Positions 43,125 to 55,200 are shown, numbered from the stretch's first letter. The stretch: DNA of 64,000 nt from Leptodesmis sichuanensis A121 (GCF_021379005.1 NZ_CP075171.1:4588001-4652000); one strand, 5' to 3'. Made by a program: numbers and translations. Notes: a model not told the origin generated them from the letters alone.

Positions 43125-44921
43125 CTATTGACCTAGAACAACTTCTTGGTAGCTACCTGATTTAAGAATTCGGCCCTGCTCAAGCTGATAAATGCGATCG
43201 CAATGTTCAATGGTTGAAAGACGATGAGCAATAATAATAATCGTCTTAGTACCGCTTAGAGCTTTTGTTGCTTCTGTTACTAGCTTCTCCGTTTCAATAT
43301 CGAGAGCAGCTGTTGCTTCGTCAAACACCAAAATTTCTCTCTCGTGATAGAGAACGCGGGCGATTCCGACCCGCTGGCGTTGGCCTCCTGATAAGAGAAC
43401 TCCTCGCTCCCCCACAGCGGTTTTGATCCCATCTGGAAGTTGATCAACTACTTCTCTCAGTTGGGCCATTTCAATAGCTTTCCTGAGTCGATTTTGATCA
43501 ATCAGGTGATCTGGAACTCCAAATGCAATATTCCGCTCAAGAGTATCATCGATTAAAAATATAGACTGGGGAACATACCCTAGCAAGTTCTGCCAGGCGC
43601 GCAGATTACTGTAAACAGAACACCCATCAACTTTGATATCTCCAGATTGAGGAATGAAAAGACCCAGAAGCACATCAACCAACGTGGTTTTACCAGCACC
43701 AGATTTTCCAATCAGTCCAATCGATTGCCCTTTCTGAATGGTCAAAGAGATTTGGTCTAGAGACTTTCTTGAAGCACCTGGATACTGAAAGACAAGATTC
43801 TCTAAGGATAGCTGCTTTTTAAATGGGATAGATAGTTTATCAGAAGAATTCAATGCCAGACTTACGCAGCGATCGTCAAAGCTAAACTCAGGTAAGATCT
43901 TCCCTTTCTCTATCTCCTTAAAATCGAAGAATAATTTATCAATCGCAAAAGTATTAGATCTAAATGTATTAACGTTACTAACTAAATTACTGATTGCTGG
44001 AAGCAGACGAATTGAGGCGAGAGCAAAAATTCCTAAAATAGCAGTCAGATTCTGGCCTTCTCTTTTATTTAAGCTGATAAACAATAACGTAAAGCTAATC
44101 AGAAAAGTAATCATAAATGCCTCAATTACAAATCGAGGCAGATTACCGTAACTTTGAGCTAACGTTAAATTTTTGGCAAACCGCTTTGTCTGCTGTTCCA
44201 TCTGTTGCTCAAAGTAAGATTCACAGCCGATGATACGGGTTTCCTTCAAGCCGCCTAAGCCATGATTAAGAATGCGAATCATTTCAGCAGAAGCCTCCCA
44301 TCCGTCTCTACTCCACAGAGCCAATCGGCTTCTCAGCAACTTAATTAACCCAAAGACAAGAGGCAATAGGAGAGCAATGAGAATTAGAGCCATTGCACTC
44401 GCTTTAATGAGCAGCAAAATTAAGGCTAAGGTAATTGCTGCATTGGAAATGGCGGTTAAAAGAGGCATCACGACGCCAATGCAGACGTTATCTGTTGTTG
44501 TAATAACGTTTTGAATCAGTGTGGCAGAATTAACTCGTAGATGAAAGTTGTAAGGAGCTTCAAGATATGCTTTGAGGAGCTTATAGGATAGCTCTGCTTT
44601 CAAGGTATAGCCAAACCTAAACACTGCTCTTTGAGATGCAAAACTTAAAAATGCTTTTACATAAAAAGCAATCAGAACGACTGCACCGAGGATAATTAGG
44701 AAATGTTGTTCAGATCTGAAATTCAATTGCTTATAAGTTAGGTTCAGCCAGTAATTAGTTTTTACTAGCGTGGGGTTCGTAGCAACGGCGATGAATGGAC
44801 CGATCACGCCAGTACCAAATACTTCTAAAATAGAAATAAAAAGGAACAAAAAAGCAATCATAGCCAAAGATCTATGACGACCTTTTGTTAAATACCAAAG
44901 CTGGGATATTACTGGAGGCAT
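43125..44921 (-). CDS. PglK/MsbA-type ABC exporter (fused permease and ATPase)
   Basis: The 598-residue half-transporter has six transmembrane helices in about residues 18-310, including MIAFLFLFISILEVFGTGVI and a loop YNFHLRVNSATLIQNVITTT typical of the PglK group. The ATPase has Walker A IGLIGKSGAGKTTLVDVLLG, a Q-loop in LLGYVPQSIF, signature VLLSGGQRQRVGIARVLY, Walker B ILVFDEATAALD and a switch His in IIIAHRLSTIEH. Known role: PglK flips lipid-linked oligosaccharides across the inner membrane. No Wzx flippase or separate two-component ABC exporter is found in the window, so this protein may supply the flipping step. A lipid or peptide exporter role remains possible. Confidence 0.9.
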   Translation of the reverse strand: MPPVISQLWYLTKGRHRSLAMIAFLFLFISILEVFGTGVIGPFIAVATNPTLVKTNYWLNLTYKQLNFRSEQHFLIILGAVVLIAFYVKAFLSFASQRAVFRFGYTLKAELSYKLLKAYLEAPYNFHLRVNSATLIQNVITTTDNVCIGVVMPLLTAISNAAITLALILLLIKASAMALILIALLLPLVFGLIKLLRSRLALWSRDGWEASAEMIRILNHGLGGLKETRIIGCESYFEQQMEQQTKRFAKNLTLAQSYGNLPRFVIEAFMITFLISFTLLFISLNKREGQNLTAILGIFALASIRLLPAISNLVSNVNTFRSNTFAIDKLFFDFKEIEKGKILPEFSFDDRCVSLALNSSDKLSIPFKKQLSLENLVFQYPGASRKSLDQISLTIQKGQSIGLIGKSGAGKTTLVDVLLGLFIPQSGDIKVDGCSVYSNLRAWQNLLGYVPQSIFLIDDTLERNIAFGVPDHLIDQNRLRKAIEMAQLREVVDQLPDGIKTAVGERGVLLSGGQRQRVGIARVLYHEREILVFDEATAALDIETEKLVTEATKALSGTKTIIIIAHRLSTIEHCDRIYQLEQGRILKSGSYQEVVLGQ

Positions 44922-45082
44922 TGAAAATAATCCGTAGAAAGAAACATTAGTCTTGCTGAGGAATGCTTTGGAGTGAATGATGGCGTGTTGCCAGAACTCC
45001 CACTATGCTGATACCAAACTTAATTTGCTGGCTAATAACACCTAACTTCTTTACAGTTCAGATACATTGATCAAATCGAATG

Positions 45083-46129
45083 TTAATTTTTGCCGATCAA
45101 AGTTAACAATTTAGGCTTTAAGTTGTAATACGCTGGCCTAGAGTTGATAAACGTCCAGCGGGCATTAAAAAATATCTGCTGTTGCCAACTTGACATACCG
45201 CACCAACTTTCGTAAGCCGGAACTGTAACCTCAGTGAGAAACGTCTGCCATCGTTTCACCATATTGTCTGGGTTAGTTTCCGCTGCACGCATTCTACCGT
45301 TTTTAACCATGGCGGAACGTAACTCCCTATCTTCTTTGAGTTGCTTGAGAGCAGCAATCACTTCCGTGAGAGTGGTCGCTTCTAAGTAATCTAGATCACT
45401 TTTTCGCTCAGCTCGAAATGCAGACTCATAGCCTAAGATGGCTGGAACTCCTGCGTGCCAAGCGCTATAGAGCTTTGAAGCGGGCTTCCCTCGCCAATTG
45501 TTGGTCTGCCCAAGTTCCCGAATGGCTAACACAACATCCGTGTCGCTGTAGTCGTGCCATTCATCATGTTTCAGCTTCATCCTAAACTTCAGCCCTAGTT
45601 TTTCTAGTTCCTCGTACCAAATGAGCTCTCGGAATTCAGGAACTAGGTTGACTGCATTTCCTAGAAACATCACATTCTCAAAAATATCACCCCGATCAGA
45701 AGGGCGCGGAATGATGGAGGGTTGAGGCCAATGGGGGATAAAGTGACTTTCCCACAACCTCATAAACCCTTTGGTTATCGCCTGATAAGGATTTTGAACC
45801 ACATGCAACTGAGCATAAGGGTGTCGATCTACATCTGCTCTTAGGCAAACAAGTAGTACCTTGAATCCAGGCTGCAAAGACGCATCCAGATAGTCTCGAT
45901 GCGACACAACAATCCCTTCATCCGGCAATGTGTCTACTAACTGGCAGGGAAAGCCGTAGTCATTCAGGTAGAGATAAGTTTGAAGCGTCCAGAAACAACC
46001 ACCACTTTGCATTGGCGAAATGGATTCTTGAGCGCACTGCCATTGCCAGTATGAACTAGCATTTTCAGGCAAGCTCTTAATAAGCAGCTTGTTCTTTGGA
46101 AAGTAGAAATAGATAGGAACCATAGGCAT
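45083..46129 (-). CDS. Probable glycosyltransferase-like protein, unassigned family
   Basis: The 348-residue protein has no family I can name. The C-terminal half resembles a GT-B donor site: VMFLGNAVNLVPEFRELIWY, then VVLAIRELGQTNNWRGKPAS and KLYSAWHAGVPAILGYESAF, where the K-P-x-S-K-x-x-x-A segment recalls the acidic/Lys box of nucleotide-sugar enzymes. The N-terminus has several aromatic residues (YWQWQCAQESISPMQSGGCF). No signal peptide or transmembrane helix is present. A second ATG is at 46123. It lies 4 bp downstream of the GT8 gene, so translation is coupled. A role in the same glycan is likely by position only. Confidence 0.62.
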   Translation of the reverse strand: MPMVPIYFYFPKNKLLIKSLPENASSYWQWQCAQESISPMQSGGCFWTLQTYLYLNDYGFPCQLVDTLPDEGIVVSHRDYLDASLQPGFKVLLVCLRADVDRHPYAQLHVVQNPYQAITKGFMRLWESHFIPHWPQPSIIPRPSDRGDIFENVMFLGNAVNLVPEFRELIWYEELEKLGLKFRMKLKHDEWHDYSDTDVVLAIRELGQTNNWRGKPASKLYSAWHAGVPAILGYESAFRAERKSDLDYLEATTLTEVIAALKQLKEDRELRSAMVKNGRMRAAETNPDNMVKRWQTFLTEVTVPAYESWCGMSSWQQQIFFNARWTFINSRPAYYNLKPKLLTLIGKN

Positions 46130-46133
46130 TTTC

Positions 46134-47144
46134 TTACTTACTGACTAACTTTTTTAACTTCTGAAGCTTATAAACTAACTTAAGCTGGAGTTGTCTCAAA
46201 GCCGTGAATCGCCAACCTGCCCATTGAGTCATATCTACATATCTGAAGAAGCGTTCTTTTAGATGAACATCATGAGAGTTCCACGGTTTTGCTGATGCCG
46301 CAAAGTGAATAATGTAAGGATTTTGAACGAGTTTATCATAAACATCTTGTGGAAACGGGCTATCTTCCCAGGAAGGATACTCGTAAATGCCGGGTGTTTG
46401 ATTCCACAAAGGATCTATTTCTTTCCACTGACCTGCCAACACCGCATTTAGAACATCCTGATCGTGAAACCGTATATACTCTTTATATTGCTTGAGATAG
46501 GTTAGAGCCTTGGTGGTGATTTTGTCAGTCCGCCATCTCTTCAGATTTATAAGGAGAACACCTGCGTTAAAGTACTTGGAGTGTGCAGGAATCCCTAGTT
46601 CTTGATAGTTCAGCAGTCCATTAGAAGCTGAGACAGAATTTATCCACATATCTGGTACTGCTGCTAAATAATTCTCACCCAGATCCATTTGCCATAATTG
46701 CATCAGATCGCTCTCAACTACTAAATCACAGTCTAAGTAAATCACTTTCTCAATTTGATCTGGTAGAAACCTATCAAGGAGCAACCTGTAATATGTAGCA
46801 ATAGAAATAACACCTTTGTGTAATGTTGCACCTTCTGTTTCACAGTATTTGTGTATTTCTTGAATACTCCTCATCTCAGGAGTACTAAATTGTTCTATAA
46901 ACTTGACTTCACAGTTCTTTGAATTTAAGGATCTTAGTATTTTTTGTTTGTTGTCTTTTTTGATGCCTCCATCAAGAATGAAAAAAACAATTCTATTACT
47001 ACTTCTTAGATTTGCAAGTACAGAGCGAGCCATTACAGATAGCTGCATCGCATAGTTATTATCTGCTGCACAAACCACAAAAATTGGTTCGTTTGCTGCG
47101 GGCAATTCTAATTGTTTTTTTTGACTTATCTGGCTATCAAACAT
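46134..47144 (-). CDS. GT8-family glycosyltransferase
   Basis: The ATG at 47144 (MFDSQISQKKQLELP) is preferred to a TTG three codons upstream; the product is 336 residues. The GT8 pattern is clear: FVVCAADNNYAMQLSVMARS at the N-terminus, ATYYRLLLDRFLPDQIEKVI followed by YLDCDLVVESDLMQLW with the DxD metal site, and KYFNAGVLLINLKRW. RFHDQDVLNAVLAGQWKEID and IIHFAASAKPWN with the conserved His complete it. Known members (LgtC, glycogenin-like) are retaining galactosyl- or glucosyltransferases. The C-terminal basic helix may bind the membrane. UDP-galactose from GalE is a plausible donor, but this is inference. Confidence 0.93.
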   Translation of the reverse strand: MFDSQISQKKQLELPAANEPIFVVCAADNNYAMQLSVMARSVLANLRSSNRIVFFILDGGIKKDNKQKILRSLNSKNCEVKFIEQFSTPEMRSIQEIHKYCETEGATLHKGVISIATYYRLLLDRFLPDQIEKVIYLDCDLVVESDLMQLWQMDLGENYLAAVPDMWINSVSASNGLLNYQELGIPAHSKYFNAGVLLINLKRWRTDKITTKALTYLKQYKEYIRFHDQDVLNAVLAGQWKEIDPLWNQTPGIYEYPSWEDSPFPQDVYDKLVQNPYIIHFAASAKPWNSHDVHLKERFFRYVDMTQWAGWRFTALRQLQLKLVYKLQKLKKLVSK

Positions 47145-47426
47145 AAAACGCAAAAAGATGATTTTACTTTATTAGAAAACAAAGTGGCTTAGGGATAGGA
47201 GAAAGTTTGGTTACTACTAACATTGCAGAATGAAACTATGTCTTCTGTGTAGAAGCTAACGGCACTGGTCTGCTAGCGGAGGATAGATGTTTGAAATCCT
47301 TTCTGGATAAGCGTTTTGGGGATTTGAGGGCTGATTGGCTCAAGCCTTTGTCAAATAAGGGTTGTGGCGATGTATCCTCTCTTAAGAGACCAGTACCACA
47401 CTGTCCAGTAACTGAGTAACTAAGAG

Positions 47427-49109
47427 CTATGTTATTGATCTTAGTACTCTCTTTAGCAAAAGAAAGTAGTAAGAGCGATAAAAGTAGTAATTACAACGAA
47501 ACCATTCAGGTAAAAGAAGGCTTGGTGGATATTGAAAAATCTTATGCTGCTTGACTAAGTCAAGCCAATGGTGGAATCGCGTGGAAAAGGGCATCAGCGG
47601 CAAGTACCATTGCATCATACTACCGAAATTTATTTCTTTATCTGAACCAAAAACGCGAGGTAAAAACACATCTGGCTCATCAAGAACGATTTGATCAATC
47701 TGATGAGGGAAAACAGAACGCTTAGGTAAAGTTGTGATAGATGCATAAACTTTATTAAGAAACCGTTGCCAATCAGGTTCCATATGAGTTTCTACAATCT
47801 TTCGCCTTGTTGCTTTCCCCAACGAGCTTCGATGATCTTCCTCCTGAACTAATCGCGAAAGCACCGCCGTGTATTCCTCCAAGTTTTGGACATAAATCAG
47901 GTGATTCGTCAAACCAGGCGCATCAGCACCGAGAATCGCACAAGCATCCGAAGGGTAAGGGAACCGACTTACTAAAGGAATTTCGTAACTCCCAGCCTCT
48001 AGCAAAGATGTATTCGAGGAGAACGGATACGAGTCTACATAAATGTCAGCCGCTTGGTAATAGATGCTTGTATTTTCCGTCTCGTTAAACGATAGGATTC
48101 TTCCTCCAGATTGTTGAATAGCATCTGACCAATCCCTACGATCGCCAGCACCAACCACAAGCAAGATAGTTTGCGAATGTTGTTTCAACAGTGGCAAATG
48201 AGCATCAGCAAAACTTATACCATTAATAGTTTTATATTTGGGTGCCCTAGCGATTGAGAGAAGGACAATACTGTCTTCAGGAAGACCGAGTTGCTGCTTT
48301 GCTTCCTTCCTTGAAACCGTTCTTTGAATCGGTTCTAGGGTGATTGGCAACAATACATTCCGCTTTGCTTCAATGCCTCGTCGTTGACGAGTGATTTGCA
48401 TTGCAGATTCACGGAGACTAATCACAACATCGCTAACACTTGCTCCTAACCAGAAGATGTGATCTGCATGATCCAGAAAGGCCACGGGTGGACACTGCTC
48501 CTTAACGGCGAAGGCAAGAATTGGAATTACATCATAATTGTGGATGTGAAGCACAACCAAATCCGCTTCGACTGCAATCTCCCTTAGCCGCTTTGCCCAA
48601 GTAATGATACTGCCAATGTAATTGTTGAGAGTATATATCTTGCCATGGCTATTACTCACAGCATCACTCAATAACTTAGGAACCTCATTTGGGAATTGCC
48701 GTGTGAGAACAAGAGAGTGAGAACAATTACTATCCTGGTTTATCCATCGGCGTAAAAATTTAGAATGCCCCCCAATGGATACCATCGAAGTCCCCACATG
48801 CAATATTTTTTCAGGAAATCTTGCAGAGGTAGTACTTTTTCGGATATATGGTGAAGTTTTGATAGCTTGCTGACCTATGGTCAACAGAATGTGTTCTAGT
48901 TCTGGACTTGCAAAAAGACCAGGATGTTTACTACTCGCATAGCTCGCTGCCATTTCTCCGTAGATAGCTGCCGTATCATAGTCACTACGCTCCAAATAAT
49001 CTCTTGCTTGGGAAACCAGTTTACGAAACTCCTGAGAGTTTTGTGAAACTAAACGTCTACCTTCCTCACGCCAAGAATCTAGAGTATCGTTACCCATTGT
49101 ATTTTTCAC
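47427..49109 (-). CDS. GT4-like glycosyltransferase with N-terminal extension
   Basis: A GTG at 49109 is supported by a Shine-Dalgarno (AAGGGAG, 8 bp spacing); an ATG four codons downstream is possible. The 560-residue protein has an N-terminal helical region (residues about 1-100, VSQARDYLERSDYDTAAIYG) that looks like one TPR-type hairpin. A GT-B pair follows. The acceptor domain has ILHVGTSMVSIGGHSKFLRR and ADLVVLHIHNYDVIPI. The donor domain has IVLLSIARAPKYKTINGISF and the EX7E-like YPFSSNTSLLEAGSYEIPLV. The C-terminus is rich in Tyr and Phe (YYFYRSYYFLLLKRVLR). It is adjacent to the giant repeat protein, 157 bp downstream on the same strand. The substrate is unknown. Confidence 0.82.
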   Translation of the reverse strand: MKNTMGNDTLDSWREEGRRLVSQNSQEFRKLVSQARDYLERSDYDTAAIYGEMAASYASSKHPGLFASPELEHILLTIGQQAIKTSPYIRKSTTSARFPEKILHVGTSMVSIGGHSKFLRRWINQDSNCSHSLVLTRQFPNEVPKLLSDAVSNSHGKIYTLNNYIGSIITWAKRLREIAVEADLVVLHIHNYDVIPILAFAVKEQCPPVAFLDHADHIFWLGASVSDVVISLRESAMQITRQRRGIEAKRNVLLPITLEPIQRTVSRKEAKQQLGLPEDSIVLLSIARAPKYKTINGISFADAHLPLLKQHSQTILLVVGAGDRRDWSDAIQQSGGRILSFNETENTSIYYQAADIYVDSYPFSSNTSLLEAGSYEIPLVSRFPYPSDACAILGADAPGLTNHLIYVQNLEEYTAVLSRLVQEEDHRSSLGKATRRKIVETHMEPDWQRFLNKVYASITTLPKRSVFPHQIDQIVLDEPDVFLPRVFGSDKEINFGSMMQWYLPLMPFSTRFHHWLDLVKQHKIFQYPPSLLLPEWFRCNYYFYRSYYFLLLKRVLRSIT

Positions 49110-49266
49110 GCCATTTGCTCCCTTATCAAGACTCTTATTCTTTGGCTCTCCTAGACTTGGTGTGAAAAGAGAGAGCTTTCAGGATTTCGCAAAATCTCTT
49201 AACACATTGGTAACAGGAGAGCCTATTCTTTTTGCTATAACTTGCTGCTCCACTCTCTGGCATGGC

Positions 49267-52200
49267 CTAGACCACAACAATGCCAGAACTTGGAGTTTGA
49301 GGTTTAGCTCCCATATCTGCAAAAACATTAACAGCAATTTGCTGAACACGGGAACTAACTCGTTGGATACCTAATGGATTTGGAACTGTATCATCGTCAA
49401 GCCCCCACATCCACTGAATAGAGCCAGTTGAAAAGACTTTAGCACCACTAGGTGCTGTGTAACGAACAGCATTAGCAATATTGACATTTGTTCCCGCAGG
49501 GAGAAGTGGAAGGTTACCAAATGGAGTAACTGGTGATTGTGATAAAACTGTAACTCCAGGTGGGGTAAAACCGTTGTTAACGACTGCATCCCATTCATAT
49601 CCTACTAAGCCTGGAAGAACATCTCCATTTTGGAGACCAGTATAAGCGTAGTAAGGGTCTGAGCTATTGGTTACTACATGACTAAATCCTCTGTAAATAA
49701 CATCACCACCAAGCGATCCATTATCCCCTATGTACATTACTCCAAGCAGTGAGTTCTCAGGTTTATTTAGTTCAGGGCTGCGGAACAAAGTTGTTGCTTG
49801 AGAAATATCATTTTTTGCCACCGGATCAAGTGCCCAGTCTTGCTTATAAACAACCATCACTCGATTTGGTTCTCCGGTACTAGAAGGCTCGAAACGCACT
49901 CGCCAGTAGGCCGTATTAGCCGAGAAGAATGCTAAATTAATGCCGTTATCACGGGCCTTCTCGACATTATTAAACATCTCCATTGACCAATATTCATCGT
50001 GACCGACAGACAAGAAAGTCTTCTGAGAATACATCTGTAATGGGTTAGAGTGAACATCAATATTTGTGTAATAAGACACATCATAGCCTTGTGACTCTAA
50101 CCATCGAGCCATATTGTATTCCCAAGTCAAGCTATTATGAAAAGCTGACGGGTTATAGGTTCTGTAATATTGGAAGGGCCGATCGAGGGATACTTCATAA
50201 GCTCTCTGTTGACCAATGCTATTAGAGCTATATGTGCTGTATCCACCATAATTATTGTAGGCTGCGTTGGTTGCAACACTGCTTTGGAATCCGATATCCG
50301 CAGGACGGCTATCATCACGCACTACGAATTCGACTTGAGTTTCTTTGCCGGTTCTAATGTCTGTTAACTTGGCGATATATAAGCCGCTAGTCCAGTTATT
50401 ATCAGTTTGGAGAGTGTAGGAGTTGTTCCAATTAAACTCAACTAACCTTGTACCTGCATCAATCGTCGGGTTGGCTTGGGTAAAGCCATTGAGCAAACCG
50501 CTGCTGGTAATAAATCGACCTCCAAATCCGCCGTAATAGCCCAGACGATAAATATCAATTTTATACTGTCCCGGTTGAGCTAGAGAAACCTTGAATTGTA
50601 AAGGCTCACCTTTATTGATGCTTGTGGCTGTAGCATATCCTGCAATCTCATCGTTAATAGCCAAGTTTGTAAGTTGCCAATCTCTCGTACCGGGCTTTTG
50701 GTTCTCTAAAACGATTTGATTCTGAGCAGCTACTTTCACACCCGAACTTGAAATATTTTCACTACTCCCAAGAGCATCAATGTAACTTGCCAAAACTCGC
50801 ACTTGTTGATCTAAAAGAGCAGTAGTTAGTTCTAGAGACTTCCCTATTGCTCCAGCAAGGTTTGTCCAACTATTATTTACGAGTTGCTGCCATTGATAAT
50901 TGATGGTAACTCCAGTTAATTCATCTGCATCAAAGATATTGGCTTGCAGAGTATGACCGATCGTGGCACTGCCTCCTAAAACAACCGTACCCACATCATT
51001 GATATTGGTAATCGCAGTGGTTGGGGTGCTGAGGATGTTTTCACTGCTCCCCAAAGCATCAATGTAGGTAGCATTCACTCGCACTTGCCTGCCGACCTGC
51101 GCCTGAGTTAACGTCAAGGTGGCACTGGTGGCGCCAGTAATATTGGTCCAGGTATTGTTGACCAACTGCTGCCACTGATAGCTGATGATGCTTCCCGTCA
51201 ATCCATCGGTATCAGCAACAGTCGCACTCAACGTTTGATTCTGGGTTGCTGTTCCACTGACCGCAACAGTCCCAGGAGTGTTGTTTGCTGGAGTGGACAG
51301 AGGTGCAAAAACAATATCACGGTAGTAGTTACTGTTGCGGTTAGATTGAGTTGGGAAAGTGCCTGCCGCAGCAAATACGCCATTAGAACCATCTGCTATA
51401 GTACTCAGAACACCATTGGTGACTACTGTGTTGAAGGCATCCAGGGTTCTGGCATAGAAACCGTTACTATTGACAGAAACAACGTATGTTGTGTTGGCGG
51501 CAATGGTCAGAGGAGTGGCGAGAGCCTGCTCTTGCCACCCGGATGCGGTTTCATTTGTAAAGGTGACACTGGCCAGGAGTTGTCCTGCACTTGACCAGAT
51601 CTTACCAACGTGAGTCCCCGTTTCACTGGGCGATTTCCAGTAGCGAATCGATTGAATTTGTCCAGCTTGAGAGCTTTGGAATTCTAAGCCCAGTTCATAT
51701 TGGGCACCTCCATCCGTCAAGTTAATGTCGGTAGGAGTAGAGGTAGATTGGAAAAAAGAGGTTAACTGTGTGGCAATTGCGTTCGTTGGATTGCTGAAGA
51801 TATTCTCACTGCTTCCAAGCACATCCGTGTAGATGGCATTAACTCGCACTTGCTTACCGACCAGGCTGCTATCCAGGCTTAACGTCTGATTCGTGGCTCC
51901 AGTGATATTCGTCCAGGTATTGTTGGCCAGCTGTTGCCATTGATAACTGACGGTTGCAGGTAATCCATCCACATCGGTAACGGTTGCAGTCAGAGTATTG
52001 CCTTGGGCAGTGGTTCCGACAATCGCAACCGTACCCACATCATTGATATTGGTAATCGCAGTGGTTGGGGTGCTGAGGATGTTTTCACTGCTCCCCAAAG
52101 CATCAATGTAGGTAGCATTCACTCGCACTTGCCTGCCGACCTGCGCCTGAGTTAACGTCAAGGTGGCACTGGTGGCGCCAGTAATATTGGTCCAGGTATT

Positions 52201-55200
52201 GTTGACCAACTGCTGCCACTGATAGCTGATGATGCTTCCCGTCAATCCATCGGTATCAGCAACAGTCGCACTCAACGTTTGATTCTGGGTTGCTGTTCCA
52301 CTGACCGCAACAGTCCCAGGAGTGTTGTTTGCTGGAGTGGACAGAGGTGCAAAAACAATATCACGGTAGTAGTTACTGTTGCGGTTAGATTGAGTTGGGA
52401 AAGTGCCTGCCGCAGCAAATACGCCATTAGAACCATCTGCTATAGTACTCAGAACACCATTGGTGACTACTGTGTTGAAGGCATCCAGGGTTCTGGCATA
52501 GAAACCGTTACTATTGACAGAAACAACGTATGTTGTGTTGGCGGCAATGGTCAGAGGAGTGGCGAGAGCCTGCTCTTGCCACCCGGATGCGGTTTCATTT
52601 GTAAAGGTGACACTGGCCAGGAGTTGTCCTGCACTTGACCAGATCTTACCAACGTGAGTCCCCGTTTCACTGGGCGATTTCCAGTAGCGAATCGATTGAA
52701 TTTGTCCAGCTTGAGAGCTTTGGAATTCTAAGCCCAGTTCATATTGGGCACCTCCATCCGTCAAGTTAATGTCGGTAGGAGTAGAGGTAGATTGGAAAAA
52801 AGAGGTTAACTGTGTGGCAATTGCGTTCGTTGGATTGCTGAAGATATTCTCACTGCTTCCAAGCACATCCGTGTAGATGGCATTAACTCGCACTTGCTTA
52901 CCGACCAGGCTGCTATCCAGGCTTAACGTCTGATTCGTGGCTCCAGTGATATTCGTCCAGGTATTGTTGGCCAGCTGTTGCCATTGATAACTGACGGTTG
53001 CAGGTAATCCATCCACATCGGTAACGGTTGCAGTCAGAGTATTGCCTTGGGCAGTGGTTCCGACAATCGCAACCGTACCCACATCATTGATATTGGTAAT
53101 CGCAGTGGTTGGGGTGCTGAGGATGTTTTCACTGCTCCCCAAAGCATCAATGTAGGTAGCATTCACTCGCACTTGCCTGCCGACCTGCGCCTGAGTTAAC
53201 GTCAAGGTGGCACTGGTGGCGCCAGTAATATTGGTCCAGGTATTGTTGACCAACTGCTGCCACTGATAGCTGATGATGCTTCCCGTCAATCCATCGGTAT
53301 CAGCAACAGTCGCACTCAACGTTTGATTCTGGGTTGCTGTTCCACTGACCGCAACAGTCCCAGGAGTGTTGTTTGCTGGAGTGGACAGAGGTGCAAAAAC
53401 AATATCACGGTAGTAGTTACTGTTGCGGTTAGATTGAGTTGGGAAAGTGCCTGCCGCAGCAAATACGCCATTAGAACCATCTGCTATAGTACTCAGAACA
53501 CCATTGGTGACTACTGTGTTGAAGGCATCCAGGGTTCTGGCATAGAAACCGTTACTATTGACAGAAACAACGTATGTTGTGTTGGCGGCAATGGTCAGAG
53601 GAGTGGCGAGAGCCTGCTCTTGCCACCCGGATGCGGTTTCATTTGTAAAGGTGACACTGGCCAGGAGTTGTCCTGCACTTGACCAGATCTTACCAACGTG
53701 AGTCCCCGTTTCACTGGGCGATTTCCAGTAGCGAATCGATTGAATTTGTCCAGCTTGAGAGCTTTGGAATTCTAAGCCCAGTTCATATTGGGCACCTCCA
53801 TCCGTCAAGTTAATGTCGGTAGGAGTAGAGGTAGATTGGAAAAAAGAGGTTAACTGTGTGGCAATTGCGTTCGTTGGATTGCTGAAGATATTCTCACTGC
53901 TTCCAAGCACATCCGTGTAGATGGCATTAACTCGCACTTGCTTACCGACCAGGCTGCTATCCAGGCTTAACGTCTGATTCGTGGCTCCAGTGATATTCGT
54001 CCAGGTATTGTTGGCCAGCTGTTGCCATTGATAACTGACGGTTGCAGGTAATCCATCCACATCGGTAACGGTTGCAGTCAGAGTATTGCCTTGGGCAGTG
54101 GTTCCGACAATCGCAACCGTACCCACATCATTGATATTGGTAATCGCAGTGGTTGGGGTGCTGAGGATGTTTTCACTGCTCCCCAAAGCATCAATGTAGG
54201 TAGCATTCACTCGCACTTGCCTGCCGACCTGCGCCTGAGTTAACGTCAAGGTGGCACTGGTGGCGCCAGTAATATTGGTCCAGGTATTGTTGACCAACTG
54301 CTGCCACTGATAGCTGATGATGCTTCCCGTCAATCCATCGGTATCAGCAACAGTCGCACTCAACGTTTGATTCTGGGTTGCTGTTCCACTGACCGCAACA
54401 GTCCCAGGAGTGTTGTTTGCTGGAGTGGACAGAGGTGCAAAAACAATATCACGGTAGTAGTTACTGTTGCGGTTAGATTGAGTTGGGAAAGTGCCTGCCG
54501 CAGCAAATACGCCATTAGAACCATCTGCTATAGTACTCAGAACACCATTGGTGACTACTGTGTTGAAGGCATCCAGGGTTCTGGCATAGAAACCGTTACT
54601 ATTGACAGAAACAACGTATGTTGTGTTGGCGGCAATGGTCAGAGGAGTGGCGAGAGCCTGCTCTTGCCACCCGGATGCGGTTTCATTTGTAAAGGTGACA
54701 CTGGCCAGGAGTTGTCCTGCACTTGACCAGATCTTACCAACGTGAGTCCCCGTTTCACTGGGCGATTTCCAGTAGCGAATCGATTGAATTTGTCCAGCTT
54801 GAGAGCTTTGGAATTCTAAGCCCAGTTCATATTGGGCACCTCCATCCGTCAAGTTAATGTCGGTAGGAGTAGAGGTAGATTGGAAAAAAGAGGTAGCAAA
54901 TAGCCCTCGATAGGAATTGATGAAAGGAGTTGTGAAAGGCGAAACTGTCTCGATGCTCCCTGTCGCATACTCTAGAGTCCAATTCCCACCTTCGTAGAAA
55001 TCGCCTGTAAGGTCTATGGATGCAGCAACATCTGCTCCTGTAAAAGTACTTAATTGTCGAATAAAATCTTGCCCAACCTGGCTACCCGCTACGTTACAAC
55101 CATAGATTAAGATATCCGCACCTGGAGCCAGAGATTTTGCCCACTGTTGTAATTCCTGTGAATAGTAATTAAGAGAGGTTACACTGAGAAAGCTGTTACC

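Noticed and set aside
51235-54726. Four identical 119-residue frames on the plus strand inside the giant gene
   Set aside because: They recur only because the underlying coding DNA is repeated. They have Cys-rich, non-protein-like composition and no ribosome-binding sites.
50982-54894. CRISPR-like or satellite array
   Set aside because: The long repeats are 1044 bp, in frame and encode protein domains; there are no short repeats with unique spacers. No CRISPR array was seen anywhere in the window.
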